Below, in pieces: positions 35,581-47,146 of a DNA stretch of 64,000 nt. A model generated the notes under the pieces. That model made no database searches and was not told the DNA's origin. It saw only the letters and a program-made list of their open reading frames with translations. A program made the translations under genes and the position numbers. The stretch comes from Labia minor. Taxonomy: Eukaryota; Arthropoda; Insecta; Dermaptera; Spongiphoridae. The stretch's first letter is position 1. Every line of letters begins with the position of its first letter. The DNA lies in contig OY720346.1 in the NCBI GenBank assembly GCA_963082975.1, forward strand, positions 25,414,720 through 25,478,719, read 5' to 3'.

Positions 35581-37963
35581 TTAAACATTTTTCTTCTTCT
35601 TAATGTGCCGATCCTTTCAATTAGCGAACATTATAGCGAGTCGTACTTTGTCTGCAATAATCTGGAAGCGTTTCGTTGATGTCTTGTTGAATCAGATCCT
35701 TAGATATACCACTTTTGTGTTAAGAGTGAGGTTATGTGTTTTGAATAAGGCACTCAAGGGGTTAAATGTTGAAAAGATATTAACAGATACTAATATATTT
35801 ATTATTATTATTATTTATTGTTTAATTTTTAAATAAATAGAGGAATTTAATTTCTCTAAATTAAGCAGGATGATTGAATGAATTGATAAATTTTTCAAAT
35901 ACTTCATTTTAAAGATTTACGTCCACTTTTATTTTAAAAACAAAGGTATAATTTCTTAAATATTTTCACCATTTTCTTATAGTATTCAATAAAAATGAAT
36001 TTTCGCGCTCTAAATAAATACTTATGTATTTATACATATATCTATGCGTATAATAAGAAAAATCGAAAATGGCTTTAATTAATGATGGCGATGCGTGAAA
36101 ATAGGAAATGACTTTCTAATTTACAATTCTTTTGAATAAAATCACAGAAGAAATTTCATTCTGATAATAAATTATACTTTTGATTATTCACTTTTATCAA
36201 TTACAAGTAATTTATTGTTAAAATGGTTAGAGAATGTTTTGTTCTTGTTTGATTGATTAATTCCAATATTTTATATTCTAATAAATACAATATATTATTG
36301 TTTATTGAAAGTAAGATTTTCCAATTAATTAATTTTGTTTAATCTACAAATTCAAATTAAAGTACTTTTAACAAATTGATTTTAATTCTAAATGTTCTAT
36401 TTTATTAAAAAGTAAAAAATTTTTATTTTTTTAGTTTATATAAATATCTCATAAGAGAAAAAAACTGAATTTGGTAGAAAATTTTATTTATTTACTGGTA
36501 AACCTTTTAACGTTGTTAAAATTTCAAAAAAATAAATTTTATTTCAAAAAATTCAATATCTTAAACTGTGTTATCATAATATGTACTGTATATACATACT
36601 ATAAATAGATTTTAAATTTTGGTTACAGATTTCAATATCATTCATTTCTTTCGGAACAAATATAACTATTACATTCAAAAAGATATATAATTAACATATG
36701 AAATGAATTTTAGTTTATTTTTTAATAAATGAGTTTTTTATTTGTATTTTTGGTACTTTTTCTTGTTTAATAAAACATTATTTTAATACTTTATATATAT
36801 ATATATATATATATTACTTATAGCTTATAAATATTATATATTACATCGTTTTTGTTTTACGTTGAAAGCGATGGAATGCATATGCGATGTTATAAGAGAT
36901 TCACCTGTATCTATATATAACAAACCCCTAGATGGACACTTTCTTTACTAAATGGACAAAAAATAATCAAAAAGTTTACTTTAAATTTCAGAAATTAGTA
37001 AGTTAAAAAAAAAATCTTGATTTAATGGAATTTCATTTAAAAATAATTTTAGTTAGTTACGTCATCATCGTTTACCTAAACAAAATTTTGCCATGGGTAA
37101 TATAAGATTTTTCTTGGAGATATGGATAGAAGAGGGGAGGGTTTAAATCTTAAAATAAGATTTTAAGAACATTTCATGCTATATCGATTCACTTGGCTGA
37201 ATACACTTTAGAATATTTAATAATAATAATAAACTTACAGAATAGAAGGCTAATATTATTTAATAAATGAGGGAATTTTAACAAGCTCTACCCTTTATTT
37301 TATTAAATCCACATATATCAATTTATATTGTTTTTATATAAAATACAAATTTTATTATGTCTTACTTATTTTTTATTAAATGTTTATAAGGTTGTGAAGC
37401 ATTTCTATTAATGAAGGCTTATATTAAATTTAGTATATATTATTATATTAGTTTAATAATTTAAGTATTAAAATATTTCGTACGTACATTATTTTCTCAG
37501 TAAATTTTGTATAAAATATTATAAAGTATTTCACCTCAATAATAAATGAAATGTTATTTGTAATTAATCACTATTTAAATAAAAATATTTACACAATTCA
37601 ATATTATGTTAAGTATATACATATAATGAAATTTTGGTCCAAGCGTTAAGAATCCATTAACATCTTGACTGGAATGTCCTAGAGTTATTCTATGGCTTCA
37701 TTCCAAATACCTTGGAAAAAAAGAGTGACATTTTTTTCTTTATAATAAACAAAACTTATTTAAACCAAGATCTTTTCAAATTAGGAATGTTATTTTTGAA
37801 TTAATTTCTATTTGTAATTTTTTTTTTCTTAATAATGATTACAATTTATAAATATTAATGTAAGATAATATAACTTTTAATTTGAAGGAAATACGAGTTT
37901 AATCGGTTTAAACAGAATAATAATCATCAAAAATTATTTTTTTTTATCTAAGAAATTAAATAA
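35581..37963. other. AT-rich intergenic sequence, nothing recognised
   Basis: The 77-codon frame at 35603-35836 is partly of average composition but has no domain, and its tail is a run of Ile. A (TA)n tract is near 36795-36812. Confidence 0.4.
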
Positions 37964-38212
37964 TTAACACACTATGAGCGGGGCGGATATTTGTACCCGT
38001 TGCGGGGACTACCACTTATAAGCGGGGCGGACGCTAGCCGCTGATAGTTTGATAATATATATTTTCCCTTGTGTCACTTAAAATTACTTATTTTAAACGA
38101 TAACTAATATATATCCCTCATATAAGTGGCAACGGGTATAAATACCCGCCCCGCTTATAAGTGGCAGTCCCCGCAACGGGTACAAATACCCGCCCCGTTC
38201 ATAGTGTGTTAA
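37964..38212. mobile_element. TTAA-flanked foldback MITE
   Basis: 241 bp (37968-38208) between TTAA sites, with long near-perfect inverted repeats of about 65 bp beginning CACACTATGARCGGGGCGG. The motif TATAAGCGGGGCGG with GTACCCGTTGC recurs inside each arm, so each arm is itself a short direct repeat. TTAA duplication is characteristic of piggyBac-type insertion. No transposase of that type is seen in the window. It could form a strong hairpin if transcribed. Confidence 0.82.
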
Positions 38213-40490
38213 CATTTGAATAGTTAAAAGAAATTCTCTCTCTCTCTCACTATATATATATATATTATGAATTATAAAAAATGAGAAATATATCATTGTT
38301 AATTGTTTCTTATTATAAAATAAAATAAAAATTCAGATGAGAAAGGGTAGGTTAAAGCTTATCATCTGCATATTTAAAACCCTATTAGCGTATAAACATC
38401 CTTTGTTTTTATCGCATTTATGCCCTAATAATAAATTGATAATTTGAATTAACAATTGTTTTATTTATCTAGAAGAATATAATTATAATTATAAACTTTA
38501 AATTTATTATGAATTACATATTTACCATAGTATAAATAAAAATAAGAGAAAAATGAGAGAAATTAAAATTTGCTTTAAGATTTTCTCGTTTGCAATCACA
38601 TATTTGCGATTGAATTTGAGAATTGAAATTATAAGTATAATCACCAAATAATTTTTATGTATTTTGATAAATAGTCAATTTAATATATATGAATTTTATA
38701 AAAGCTAATTAAAAAAAAAGAATTCGGTTAATATATAAATGAAAAATATCATTTTTATTTTATCAAATATCCATATTTACTTTCTCAGTAAATTAAATTA
38801 TTTTAGAAAAGATAAAAACTTATATTTTTTTATAATAAAAAAAAAAATAATAAAGTTAAATTAAATATTATAAAGAATTGTTTCAGTTTCGAGAACTGAT
38901 AAGCTTTATATTTTTCGAAAATAATCTATTTTCATTTCCTTTAAATATATTCTTTTTATAAATATACATATATTGCGATTATATATAATTTCTAAATATA
39001 TATATATATATAATTAAATAAATAAACAGAATTAAATTATTTAAAAGAATGTATATATTAATTTATAAATAATATTTATTTATTGTATATATATAATTTA
39101 TTAATTAGTTCATACAATTAATAATTTATTATAAACATTATATTGAGAGCCGCATAAGTCAATTGTCATTTCGAAATGAGAATGTGTTTTATTTTTTAAT
39201 TTTTGTTTTGATTGAAAATCATACTTCATCAGTGCTGCTGAGATATTTTTAAATCGAATGATAATTATTTGAATATTTAAAATTAGGTTATTTATTAAAA
39301 AATCAGAAAGAAGTGATCAATTCAATCTTTCTTTTTAAATATTCATAAAATATAATAATTAGCTAGTTGAGAATGGATAAGTCATATATGACCGTTCGAG
39401 CGCGATTAAATGGTCAATTATCTGTATTAAAATTTAATTTCATAAAGTAATTTCTTTGGATTAACCTTTTATCCATTTCTAAGACCTTGCAAATTGAACA
39501 AACCAGGGGTTTTAAGTTTAAATTATGTTCAGCTTACTGAATATAATGAAATGAATGAGAAAAAAAAATAATTCAAGACGCAGTCATTTAGATTAAGAAG
39601 AGTATCTTCCAAATATATTTATAAAAATTATTCCATTTGAAGATATTTTAAATGAATCTAAAATAAAATTAGATTTCTTGTCTTTGATGATCTCTCACCA
39701 ATAAAATGGGATAAGATTTGATGAAGAAATAAAGAATTTCGAGTGCTATGATTGAAACTATTTGAAATATGCCAAGAAAAAAAAGAATGTTTTTCGAAAA
39801 TAAAATATGAAAAACAATTTTCAATAACAAACATCGCATGTGAATAAACTTTTATGAGATGTTATTTGTTTAATTTTAGAATATAATATAATATAATATA
39901 ATCACATTTTTTCATAATTATAATAAATTTATGATTAATTTGTTAGATTTCTTGATAATCTCAATTGAAAATTATTTATTTTTTAATTTTTGAGTTTTTA
40001 TCTCAAAAAAAAAACAGAAAAATTAATTTATTCAAATGAATAAATAAATTAAAGAGTGGTTTGTGTATAATTAAGATAAGATATTAATAAATTTCATAAT
40101 TATAATAATAACACTATAATTTACAAAGAAAAAATGCATTGAAATCACTTCTCATAAAATTATTTTAAAGGATCAAAATTTGAATAAAAAAGGTGTTAAT
40201 TTTTAAATGATAAAAATAATGAAGATTAATATATTTTTTATGAATAATTATAAAATTTCTATAATTATATATATGTATACTTAAAAGATTGAAAAATAAT
40301 TTTGTATTTTATTTTATTCAAATGAAAAGAGGCATTAAATATAATTTATTTAATGTTTATTAAATTATAAATGAGGGTGGTTTTATAAGATTAATATTAT
40401 GATCGAATAATGTTTCTAGGATTTTGAGGGTGATGTGATTTTTATTTTTATATGAAATATTTATTTTGTGATGTGAATCATGAGAGGCAA
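38213..40490. other. AT-rich sequence with CT and TA microsatellites
   Basis: A (TC)n then (TA)n run lies at 38235-38266, and TA-rich runs occur near 38995-39014. No coding signal was seen. Confidence 0.45.
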
Positions 40491-40800
40491 AAAGATCAAT
40501 GTATTAAAAGATCTAACTCACCTAAATTGACTGGTTTTTTATAAAGAAAAACACAACAGCACTGAAGAGGATCACTCAAACGAAATGCACACCGCGAATA
40601 TAAAACACCGGGTATGGAATAATCACTCGGCGGAGAGTAGACGGCCGTCTGCTCGTCGCAGGGTTCTCGTGCCTCGCTCGAATCAAAGCCGGGTAGGGGA
40701 AGCGGTTGGGAGGAGAGTCGGCAATGCCTTATTAGGCGCGCCGTAAAATACCTTACGCCATGAATCCAATTCATTATCGCCATCTGTAGAGTTAATCGGA
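40491..40800. other. GC-richer island, possible old retroelement
   Basis: About 300 bp of near-balanced composition containing GGCGCGCCGT and ACGGCCGTCTGC. The minus strand is open for 95 codons (40496-40783) but the peptide has no recognisable domain. The right flank has GCGATAATGAATTGG-type sequence next to a CAGATGGCG motif. It abuts a mariner relic. A solo LTR is a guess that I cannot support by finding its ends. Confidence 0.3.
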
Positions 40801-41083
40801 AAGTAAATATCTCACCGCTGGATTCTAAATAAATTAAATACGAGGATAGGTCAATAAATCTAAGACTTTTTGAATGAATCCCAGGTTTTTGGATAAAAAA
40901 TAATTTTATTTTTTTTAACGTATTCTCCTTTGATCTTTATACACTTCGTCCAATGTTTCTCCAATTTTTTATCCTTTCCAAAAAATAAGATTTGTCGAGG
41001 ACATTTAAATAGATTTATTTGTGAGATGATTTGAAATCTCTTTCCTCCGAGCCATTCAGAAACAAGAAATAGTCATTCGGGTC

Positions 41084-41766
41084 CAGTGGCGTACCTAGAA
41101 CTTTTGCCGCCCGGGGCGATCTCCAGTTTGCCGCCCTTTCTATTATAAGTCAATCAAATAGTGGTTTTTATAAATTAATACACATAAATAAATTATTAAG
41201 TTATTTAATCAATATTAATTAATACACAGCGTCAATTATTTTACTCATATTTGTATGGACTCGTAAACATATTTATATAATATTTACTCTTCAGCTTTCA
41301 TACTAGAAAAATCGTGTATAATGTTCTCAAAGTTTATATTATTTGTAATTTCTTGTTCTATTGACAATATTGCAAGATTTTGTAGTCTTAATTGACTCAT
41401 TGTAGAACGAAGATAATTTAGCCGAACAAAATCTTAAAGATGCGTTTACGAATTCAACGAATTTTAATGAATACAATAAAATAAAATTATTATCCTGTTC
41501 CTGGAATTAGAATTCAAAATTTACACTAAAATGCATTTATATACACCGAGGAATAATATTCGAAATCATATAGTTAATCATAATTTATATAAATCAAATA
41601 GTAAACTTATAATTATCATAATAATCATTTATTATTCAAGAAAGAAAAAAATAAATATGAAATGAATAAGTTGCTTTTTACAACTATAACTAAATATAAA
41701 AAATGCCGCCCCAAGATAAGTGTCGCCCGGTGCGGACCGCACCCACCGCCCTTAGGTACGCCACTG
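41084..41766 (-). mobile_element. Small non-autonomous hAT derivative, copy 2
   Basis: 683 bp with the same CAGTGGCGTACCTA ends as 21643-22276 and a perfect 8-bp target duplication TTCGGGTC at 41076-41083 and 41767-41774. The duplicated bases are mariner sequence, so this insertion is younger than the mariner. The interior carries the same transposase tail relic on the minus strand. Confidence 0.9.
41284..41430 (-). pseudogene. Relic of hAT transposase C-terminal domain, copy 2
   Basis: 49 codons ending in TAA: NYLRSTMSQLRLQNLAILSI, then EQEITNNINFENIIHDFSSM and KAEE. The HDFSSMKAEE end is closer to the hAT consensus than copy 1, where this part has diverged. There is no upstream catalytic domain. 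Confidence 0.8.
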
Positions 41767-42108
41767 TTCGGGTCTAAATCCGGAGAATACGGAGATGAGG
41801 GAGCTCTTCGTATCCCAATTCATCAATTTTTATGGAAATTCACTTATTTCCATTTTTTTCTCAAATCACGAAGTAGTCTGCTATTAATGGATGCCAAACA
41901 AAAACTAAAAGACCCAACTCGTTCAAATTTCGACAGGAGTCAGCTGATAGTGACTGCTGACAGAAGCAATGTTGCCATTTCATTTTAAAGACAGGAAATT
42001 CAAAAAGTCACGGACCCTCGTATTTTAAAAAATATATACTTTTATTTATATAGAACGATTTAAATATAAAATAATAAGATATAATAGAAATGTGTCATTT
42101 AAATATAG

Positions 42109-42825
42109 GATAGAAAAACTAATAGACTCAGGAAAAGAGGTGAGACTCGAAATTAATAAGACTAAGATAAAATATTTATTATCAGAAAAGGATAAACTAA
42201 TACACAAAATCTTAACATACAAAACAAAGAATTTGAAAATATGATCAAATTTAAATATTTAGGAAATATAGTTATTGTAACTATAAAGGATAATATTCGA
42301 GAAGAATTTAAATTAAGGCGCCTGTTATTATGTAGTAAAGGGGCTTATCTCGTCAAAATTATTATCAAAGGGAATCAAAATTAAAATATATAAAACAATA
42401 ATTTTGCCAGTTGTATTATCTGGTGTGTTCTGAAAGACGAGAATAGATTTCGAGTATTTGAAAATAGGTTCTTTTCAGCATTTATGGGCTAAAGAAATAT
42501 GATGTTACCGGGAAATGGTGTAGATTGCATAACGAGGAATTGCATGTCCGCTAAGCATTTCCGGGCATTTTATGATCATAAAATTGAGAAGGTAGCGAGG
42601 GGGAGGACACGTGGTAAAAATAGGGGGTGAAAGACTGACGAAATATATATTTGTAAGAATGATTGGGAAACGTCAGATTAAAAGAACAAGGAAGCGATGG
42701 GCAGATAATTTAGGAAGAGACTTAAGATTGGATAGAATTGTTGGGTGGGAGTGGTTCAGGATAGAGATGTTTGGAGAAATGTGGTTGCTGTGGCCAAATA
42801 TTTTCGAGTTCTGTAGAGCCACAGA
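42109..42825 (+). pseudogene. LINE family R reverse transcriptase fragment, frame-broken
   Basis: It starts at the equivalent of IEKLIDSGKEVRLEINKTK and follows the order of the copy at 12094-13029 through KIYKTIILPVVL, FRVFENR, and finally the downstream part IGKRQIKRTRKRWADNLGRD and FGEMWLLWPNIFEFCRAT. Several frameshifts and deletions are present. It lies 90 bp after the mariner relic. Confidence 0.75.
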
Positions 42826-42829
42826 TATA

Positions 42830-44331
42830 TATATATATATTAGGTTTTATACCTTTAATGATGATTTTTGAATTGAAGAATCCTATTACAGATTTAGAAT
42901 GTTTCATGTCTGTATTTAAATCTCTGTTCATGCATATTCCAAAGTCTCTAATTTCCTTAGCCTGATTATTATAAATATCATTTGCAGTATTCCTATATAT
43001 GCTCCTTTTTAAACTAATCTACTAATATAATTTTAAGTATATAAATCGACAAGATTAATATTTCTTTTATTAAAATTTATCTTACAATTGTACATAAATG
43101 GTTTAAATAATATACTCAGATAAAAAAAGAATATATTTTAAATCTTATTATAACAAAACAAAAATTGCTATAATATATATAAACCACATGTAAGTAAATG
43201 GCAATTTTAGGAAAATAGCATTTGCCTACGACATATATTATAACAAATTTTCTGAAATTTATTTATCAGATTGTGATTATAAATTTAAATATATTTCTTA
43301 TTTAATATTAATATAAAATATCCTGAAAATTAACAAAAAAACAATATACATAATTTAATAAGATATAAGATAAGATATTTTAGTTTACAAAAGAAAAACA
43401 GTTGTAACATAAAATATGGTTTATTAAATAGGAGAGGAAGGACCTCTCTCTATTATAAATTGATTTTGAAAAATTATGAAAAATATATAATAATTAAAAT
43501 TTAAATGAAAATAAATTAATATTATATCATTTCATTTCGAAAAATGAATTTCTAATTTCTTCGATATTTCTTGTGTAATTGTGAAGGTGGAAGATTAGCC
43601 CTCACCCTCAGGATAAGAAGTTTGTCTCACAAAATAAATTGTCGCATCTTTTGCGAAAATTTTCCGCCCTCTAGTCAATGGAAAGTAAATGTAAAAATGA
43701 AAATAAAATTGGTGGAGGTATAATTTTTTTTTTTATAAGAGGAGAAGAGAAGAAAAACTGAAACAAATCTACTCGATACTCATTTAATTTAAGTATCTAA
43801 ATTAATATAAAAAAGACCCGTTTCTAAATAAAATTGTATTAAAAGGAAAATATTTAAAAGAATTACTGTTAATTTCTATTAACGTAATCCCAAATAGATA
43901 CAATCGTTGTTTATTTTACTTAAAGAAAATTTAAGTCCGTATATTAGACTTATAAAATTTAAGTTTTATCATGTATTATAAATACCTTATTTAAAGCGTT
44001 TTTTATATTATTTAAATTTATAATAAATTAAAAATTAAATTTCTAAAATTATAAATAAGGTAACAAGTTTTATTCTTAAAATAAAAACTATTAATATTTA
44101 CAACAATAAAAAAGTAATCCTTTGCGCAATATTCCTAACAGGAATGGTGTGATATTGCAGAGGGTGAAGGGGCTATGGCTTATGGGAAATTAAATGTAAA
44201 ACAAAAATAAAAGCTCATAAAGTTAAAATTTTTAAATATTTAATTAGTTAAGTTTTAAGAATTAAAATAGTACAAAAATGAAATAATATATTTACACCAG
44301 TCTCGGACTATGAATATTTTCCTCGTCTTAC
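42830..44331. other. AT-rich intergenic sequence
   Basis: Mostly featureless. A short less AT-rich patch at 43590-43690 contains, on the minus strand, a stretch ending CCTGAGG followed by GTGAGG that looks like a splice donor, but no confident exon can be drawn. Confidence 0.4.
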
Positions 44332-44429
44332 TAAATTGTTTGGGACTTCGAATTTTCACTGTTAAGCCGAGGCAAAATTTCACCATATCCCTCGCACACA
44401 TAATGCGCCATATCACTCCTTCGATACAA
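44332..44429 (-). CDS. Candidate internal exon of unknown gene
   Basis: A long pyrimidine tract ends in TTTTCTAAAAG at 44430 and a GTAAGA donor starts at 44331, both on the minus strand. The 98 bases between are less AT-rich than the flanks and read LYRRSDMAHYVCEGYGEILP in one frame, with 32 codons open. Another frame is also open, so the reading frame is not proved. I do not recognise the peptide. It could join the acidic exons at 45.9 kb, but that is speculative. Confidence 0.25.
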
Positions 44430-45629
44430 CTTTTAGAAAAAGATTTGCAATTAATAAAAAATGAGGAATATGTGGCTAAATAAGTCTTCATTTTAATTTA
44501 AAGAACGTGCAAAAACGTAGAATAATTACAAAAATACGAGCCTTTGAAATAACTATGATGAAATTTCACATGTGTTGATCTTCATGATGGCGATCAAAAC
44601 AAATCCTCCTTACACGTCGGTCACTTATGGTAGTCACGCTTCAACTGGTCGGGTATGTGGATACTATCGTATGATTTTAAAATGTTTATAAAACGTTATC
44701 CCTAACCTCGACATAATAAAAATCCTTAGGTTTTATCATATTTATATTTAGGTCGTAATCTCATCTTATTATTAAGATAAAACCATAAATAACATTTAAG
44801 TCAATTCTTTGAATATTTCTTTCAAAAGTGCTCTAAAGGATTTTTAATAGCAATAGAATTTTTTGTAAACAGATTTTCTAATAATCTAAAATTTTGGTTA
44901 AGAATAATCAATTTGAAAGGGAATAATTACTGGTAGCAAGAATAATTTTTCTTTTTATATAAAATTATTAAATGAATGTATTAAAAATAACTATCTTTTT
45001 AAAATTAATTTCAAGTAAAGTATATTAAATATTAATTAATTAAATATCGGCAATTCCCTTTCATGGAACTTTTCAGTAATTTCTTTTGTAAAAATATTTA
45101 AAAAAATTTTCTGTACCCAACGATTTTCTCATTAAATTTTTATTCTAGTGTAAAAAATATATATTTAGTAAATATAATTAAAAAAATTAAAAACAAATAT
45201 TTAAGAAAGAAAATTTAAAAAGTTATTTATTTATTTTATTATATGTAATTAAAGAGAACACACAAGATATTGATTGTTTTATCATTGTGTAATAATGAAA
45301 ATGAAGTGAGAGTATAAATTTTCTTAAAATAATAAAATAATTATTTAATTTAAATCTATAATAATTTAATAGATCAGTTCATTTCCTAATTTTAATTTTT
45401 AGTTTACAAACACTAATATTAAAATTTTTCTTGAAATATATAATATAAAGAAAAAAGAAAAATTTTATATCTATTTTATTTTCGAAAACAAATTATTTTG
45501 TATCATCTGAAATCAAAAATAAAATAGTTATCAATATATATAAAAATTAATATGATAAATTTATAAATATATAAAAAAATAAAAAAAAATCTAACTTAAA
45601 GAAAATATTTCTATTTCATTAGCAAATTA
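44430..45629. other. AT-rich sequence, nothing recognised
   Basis: No coding signal. The patch near 44560-44670 is less AT-rich and shares only a short AAATTTCACATGTG phrase with family B. Confidence 0.35.
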
Positions 45630-45981
45630 TCAAAAATATAAGAAATAATGAATGAAAATTACGCATTGATCAAGGCATTCAAATAGAAATATAAGTTCTT
45701 GTGAACAATTTTCAGACGTTTGTGTTTTACTTGATACTCGATTTTCACAATCCTCCAAATTTTTAGTTTCCAAAGAGCAAGAACTAGATTTACATTCTTC
45801 TCTTAATTCAGTCATTGGATCCTATTAATTATGTAGATGAATTAATTTAATTATTTATATAAAATTAAAAATTCCCTCTTACCAATAATTCAGTGTTTTC
45901 TGATTTAGTTTCATCCTCGCCAGGTTCAGAATCCCCTTTAGAATCCTCTTTAGAATCCGTAATACAAACCTCCTCCGACAT
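45630..45981 (-). CDS. Candidate 5' exons of a small acidic protein
   Basis: The first exon, 45883-45981, reads MSEEVCITDSKEDSKGDSEP and continues to TELL (33 codons), ending at a consensus GTAAGAGG donor. A second exon would start at 45821 after TTAATAG, in the same phase, reading DPMTELREECKSSSCSLETK. It stays open to a TAA at 45630, giving 97 residues, but the last 20 are hydrophobic and intron-like, so the exon probably ends earlier (a GTATCA or GTAAAA site near 45725-45740). The protein is rich in Ser, Glu and Asp. The family is unknown. It lies about 780 bp beyond the 3' end of the VCPIP1 gene on the same strand. Confidence 0.4.
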
Positions 45982-46728
45982 TTTTTAATTTTAGCTTAAG
46001 AATATGCCACAATCTAATTAAATAATTTAATTATAAATAATATAGGTAAGTGTTTATATAAACAAAATATAATTAATTGTTAATTAATCTTAATAATGAT
46101 TAGTTGATAAGTTCACAATTTTTATGAAAAATAAATATTGAATTTTGTTTATTTATTTTTGATGAAAAAAATAAATTTTAAAATAAATTATAAATCTAGA
46201 AATATCTATATATATCTATATATATATATATATAGATATATAGATATTTATAAATATTTAATAAAAATATGTGAACTTCTCAACTTATATTGTGTTTCTT
46301 TATTTTTTTAGCAAATAACATTTTCTTTTTAAGATCTAAAAAGTTTACAATAGTTACATATAAATGTAATACCTTAGATACAAAGCTAAAGTATCATAGT
46401 TTGATGAAAATTAAAATACTTAATTATTCACTTGTTATACTATTCAGACAGAAAAAAACATCAACAAGAAGAAAACTTAAATGTATTATCCTTATAAGAA
46501 AGTTTCAAATCACATGTAGACATAATATATAATATATAATATATATATATATATCCCCGTATATAGAAAAACATTTATCATTATGTCTTTTTGACAACTT
46601 AGCAAACATGAAAAATATGCGTGACAAAAAATGATGAATGATGAAAAAATGTATCAAATAATTATTTGTATTATTTGTGTATTTCAAATGAAATATATAA
46701 TGTAACACATTCACTTGCTACAAGGGAA
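45982..46728. other. AT-rich spacer downstream of the VCPIP1-like gene
   Basis: It contains TA-rich tracts near 46200-46250 and 46528-46555. No coding signal was recognised. Confidence 0.45.
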
Positions 46729-46731
46729 GAG

Positions 46732-46737
46732 TTTATT
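46732..46737 (-). terminator. Poly(A) signal of the VCPIP1-like gene
   Basis: AATAAA on the minus strand, 24 bases past the stop codon. It would give a very short 3' UTR. The signal and stop are also found duplicated inside the last intron (47205-47260). Confidence 0.5.
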
Positions 46738-46760
46738 TAAAGATACATATATAAATTTTC

Positions 46761-47146
46761 CTATGGGCTATTGGAGCTACTTGAAGATGGTGATACTGGT
46801 GATCGCCTTGGGCGCATATCATATGATGGTGGGGATCGCCCTGATCTAAGGTGAGTTGGTGATCTTCCACCATCAAGCATTGATGGAGAACGAGAACCAC
46901 GAGGGCGCGAAGAAATGACTTCATTTATTCGTAAAGCAAGTTTTCCAGGTCCATCCAGAGCCTTGCCTCTTTTTGAAGTTGAAGGACCAGCAAGAAAATG
47001 TTCATGCAGTACACCAAGTGAGCTCGAATTTGATTGTCTTGAAGTGCTAGGTCTTGAATCTTGAGGTATTTTTCGTTTCAAGGTAGAATAACCTGGCCCA
47101 ACTCTCACTGATTCAAGATCATCATGCCTGGATTGGCTACTCTTTC
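46761..47146 (-). CDS. VCPIP1: VCPIP1 exon 13, C-terminus
   Basis: 386 bp. A Ser/Arg/Pro-rich tail contains several R-SP motifs (RGSRSPS, RSGRSPP, RRSPVSP) and ends SSSNSP-stop at 46761. These look like proline-directed phosphorylation sites. Acceptor TTTCAG at 47147. It is assigned by phase and position. Confidence 0.72.

Larger units (their letters stand above)
40841..42020 (-). mobile_element. Mariner relic split by a small hAT element
   Basis: The ends, CGAGGATAGG and (reverse complement) CGAGGGTCCG, both lead to GACTTTTTGAAT and are flanked by TA (40839-40840, 42021-42022). On the minus strand, broken frames give PYSPDLDPNDYFLFLN across the insertion point and then KHWTKCIKIKGEYVKK, the end of a mariner transposase. 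After removing the 683-bp insert and one 8-bp duplication, only about 490 bp remain, so the element was a deletion derivative before it was interrupted. It is a different lineage from 34313-35201. Confidence 0.8.

Noticed and set aside
35603..35836. 77-codon plus-strand frame after the SINE copy
   Set aside because: Ends in a run of Ile from an ATT microsatellite; no recognisable domain.
46290..46532. 80-codon plus-strand frame downstream of VCPIP1
   Set aside because: Lys/Ile/Asn-rich, typical of random AT-rich sequence.
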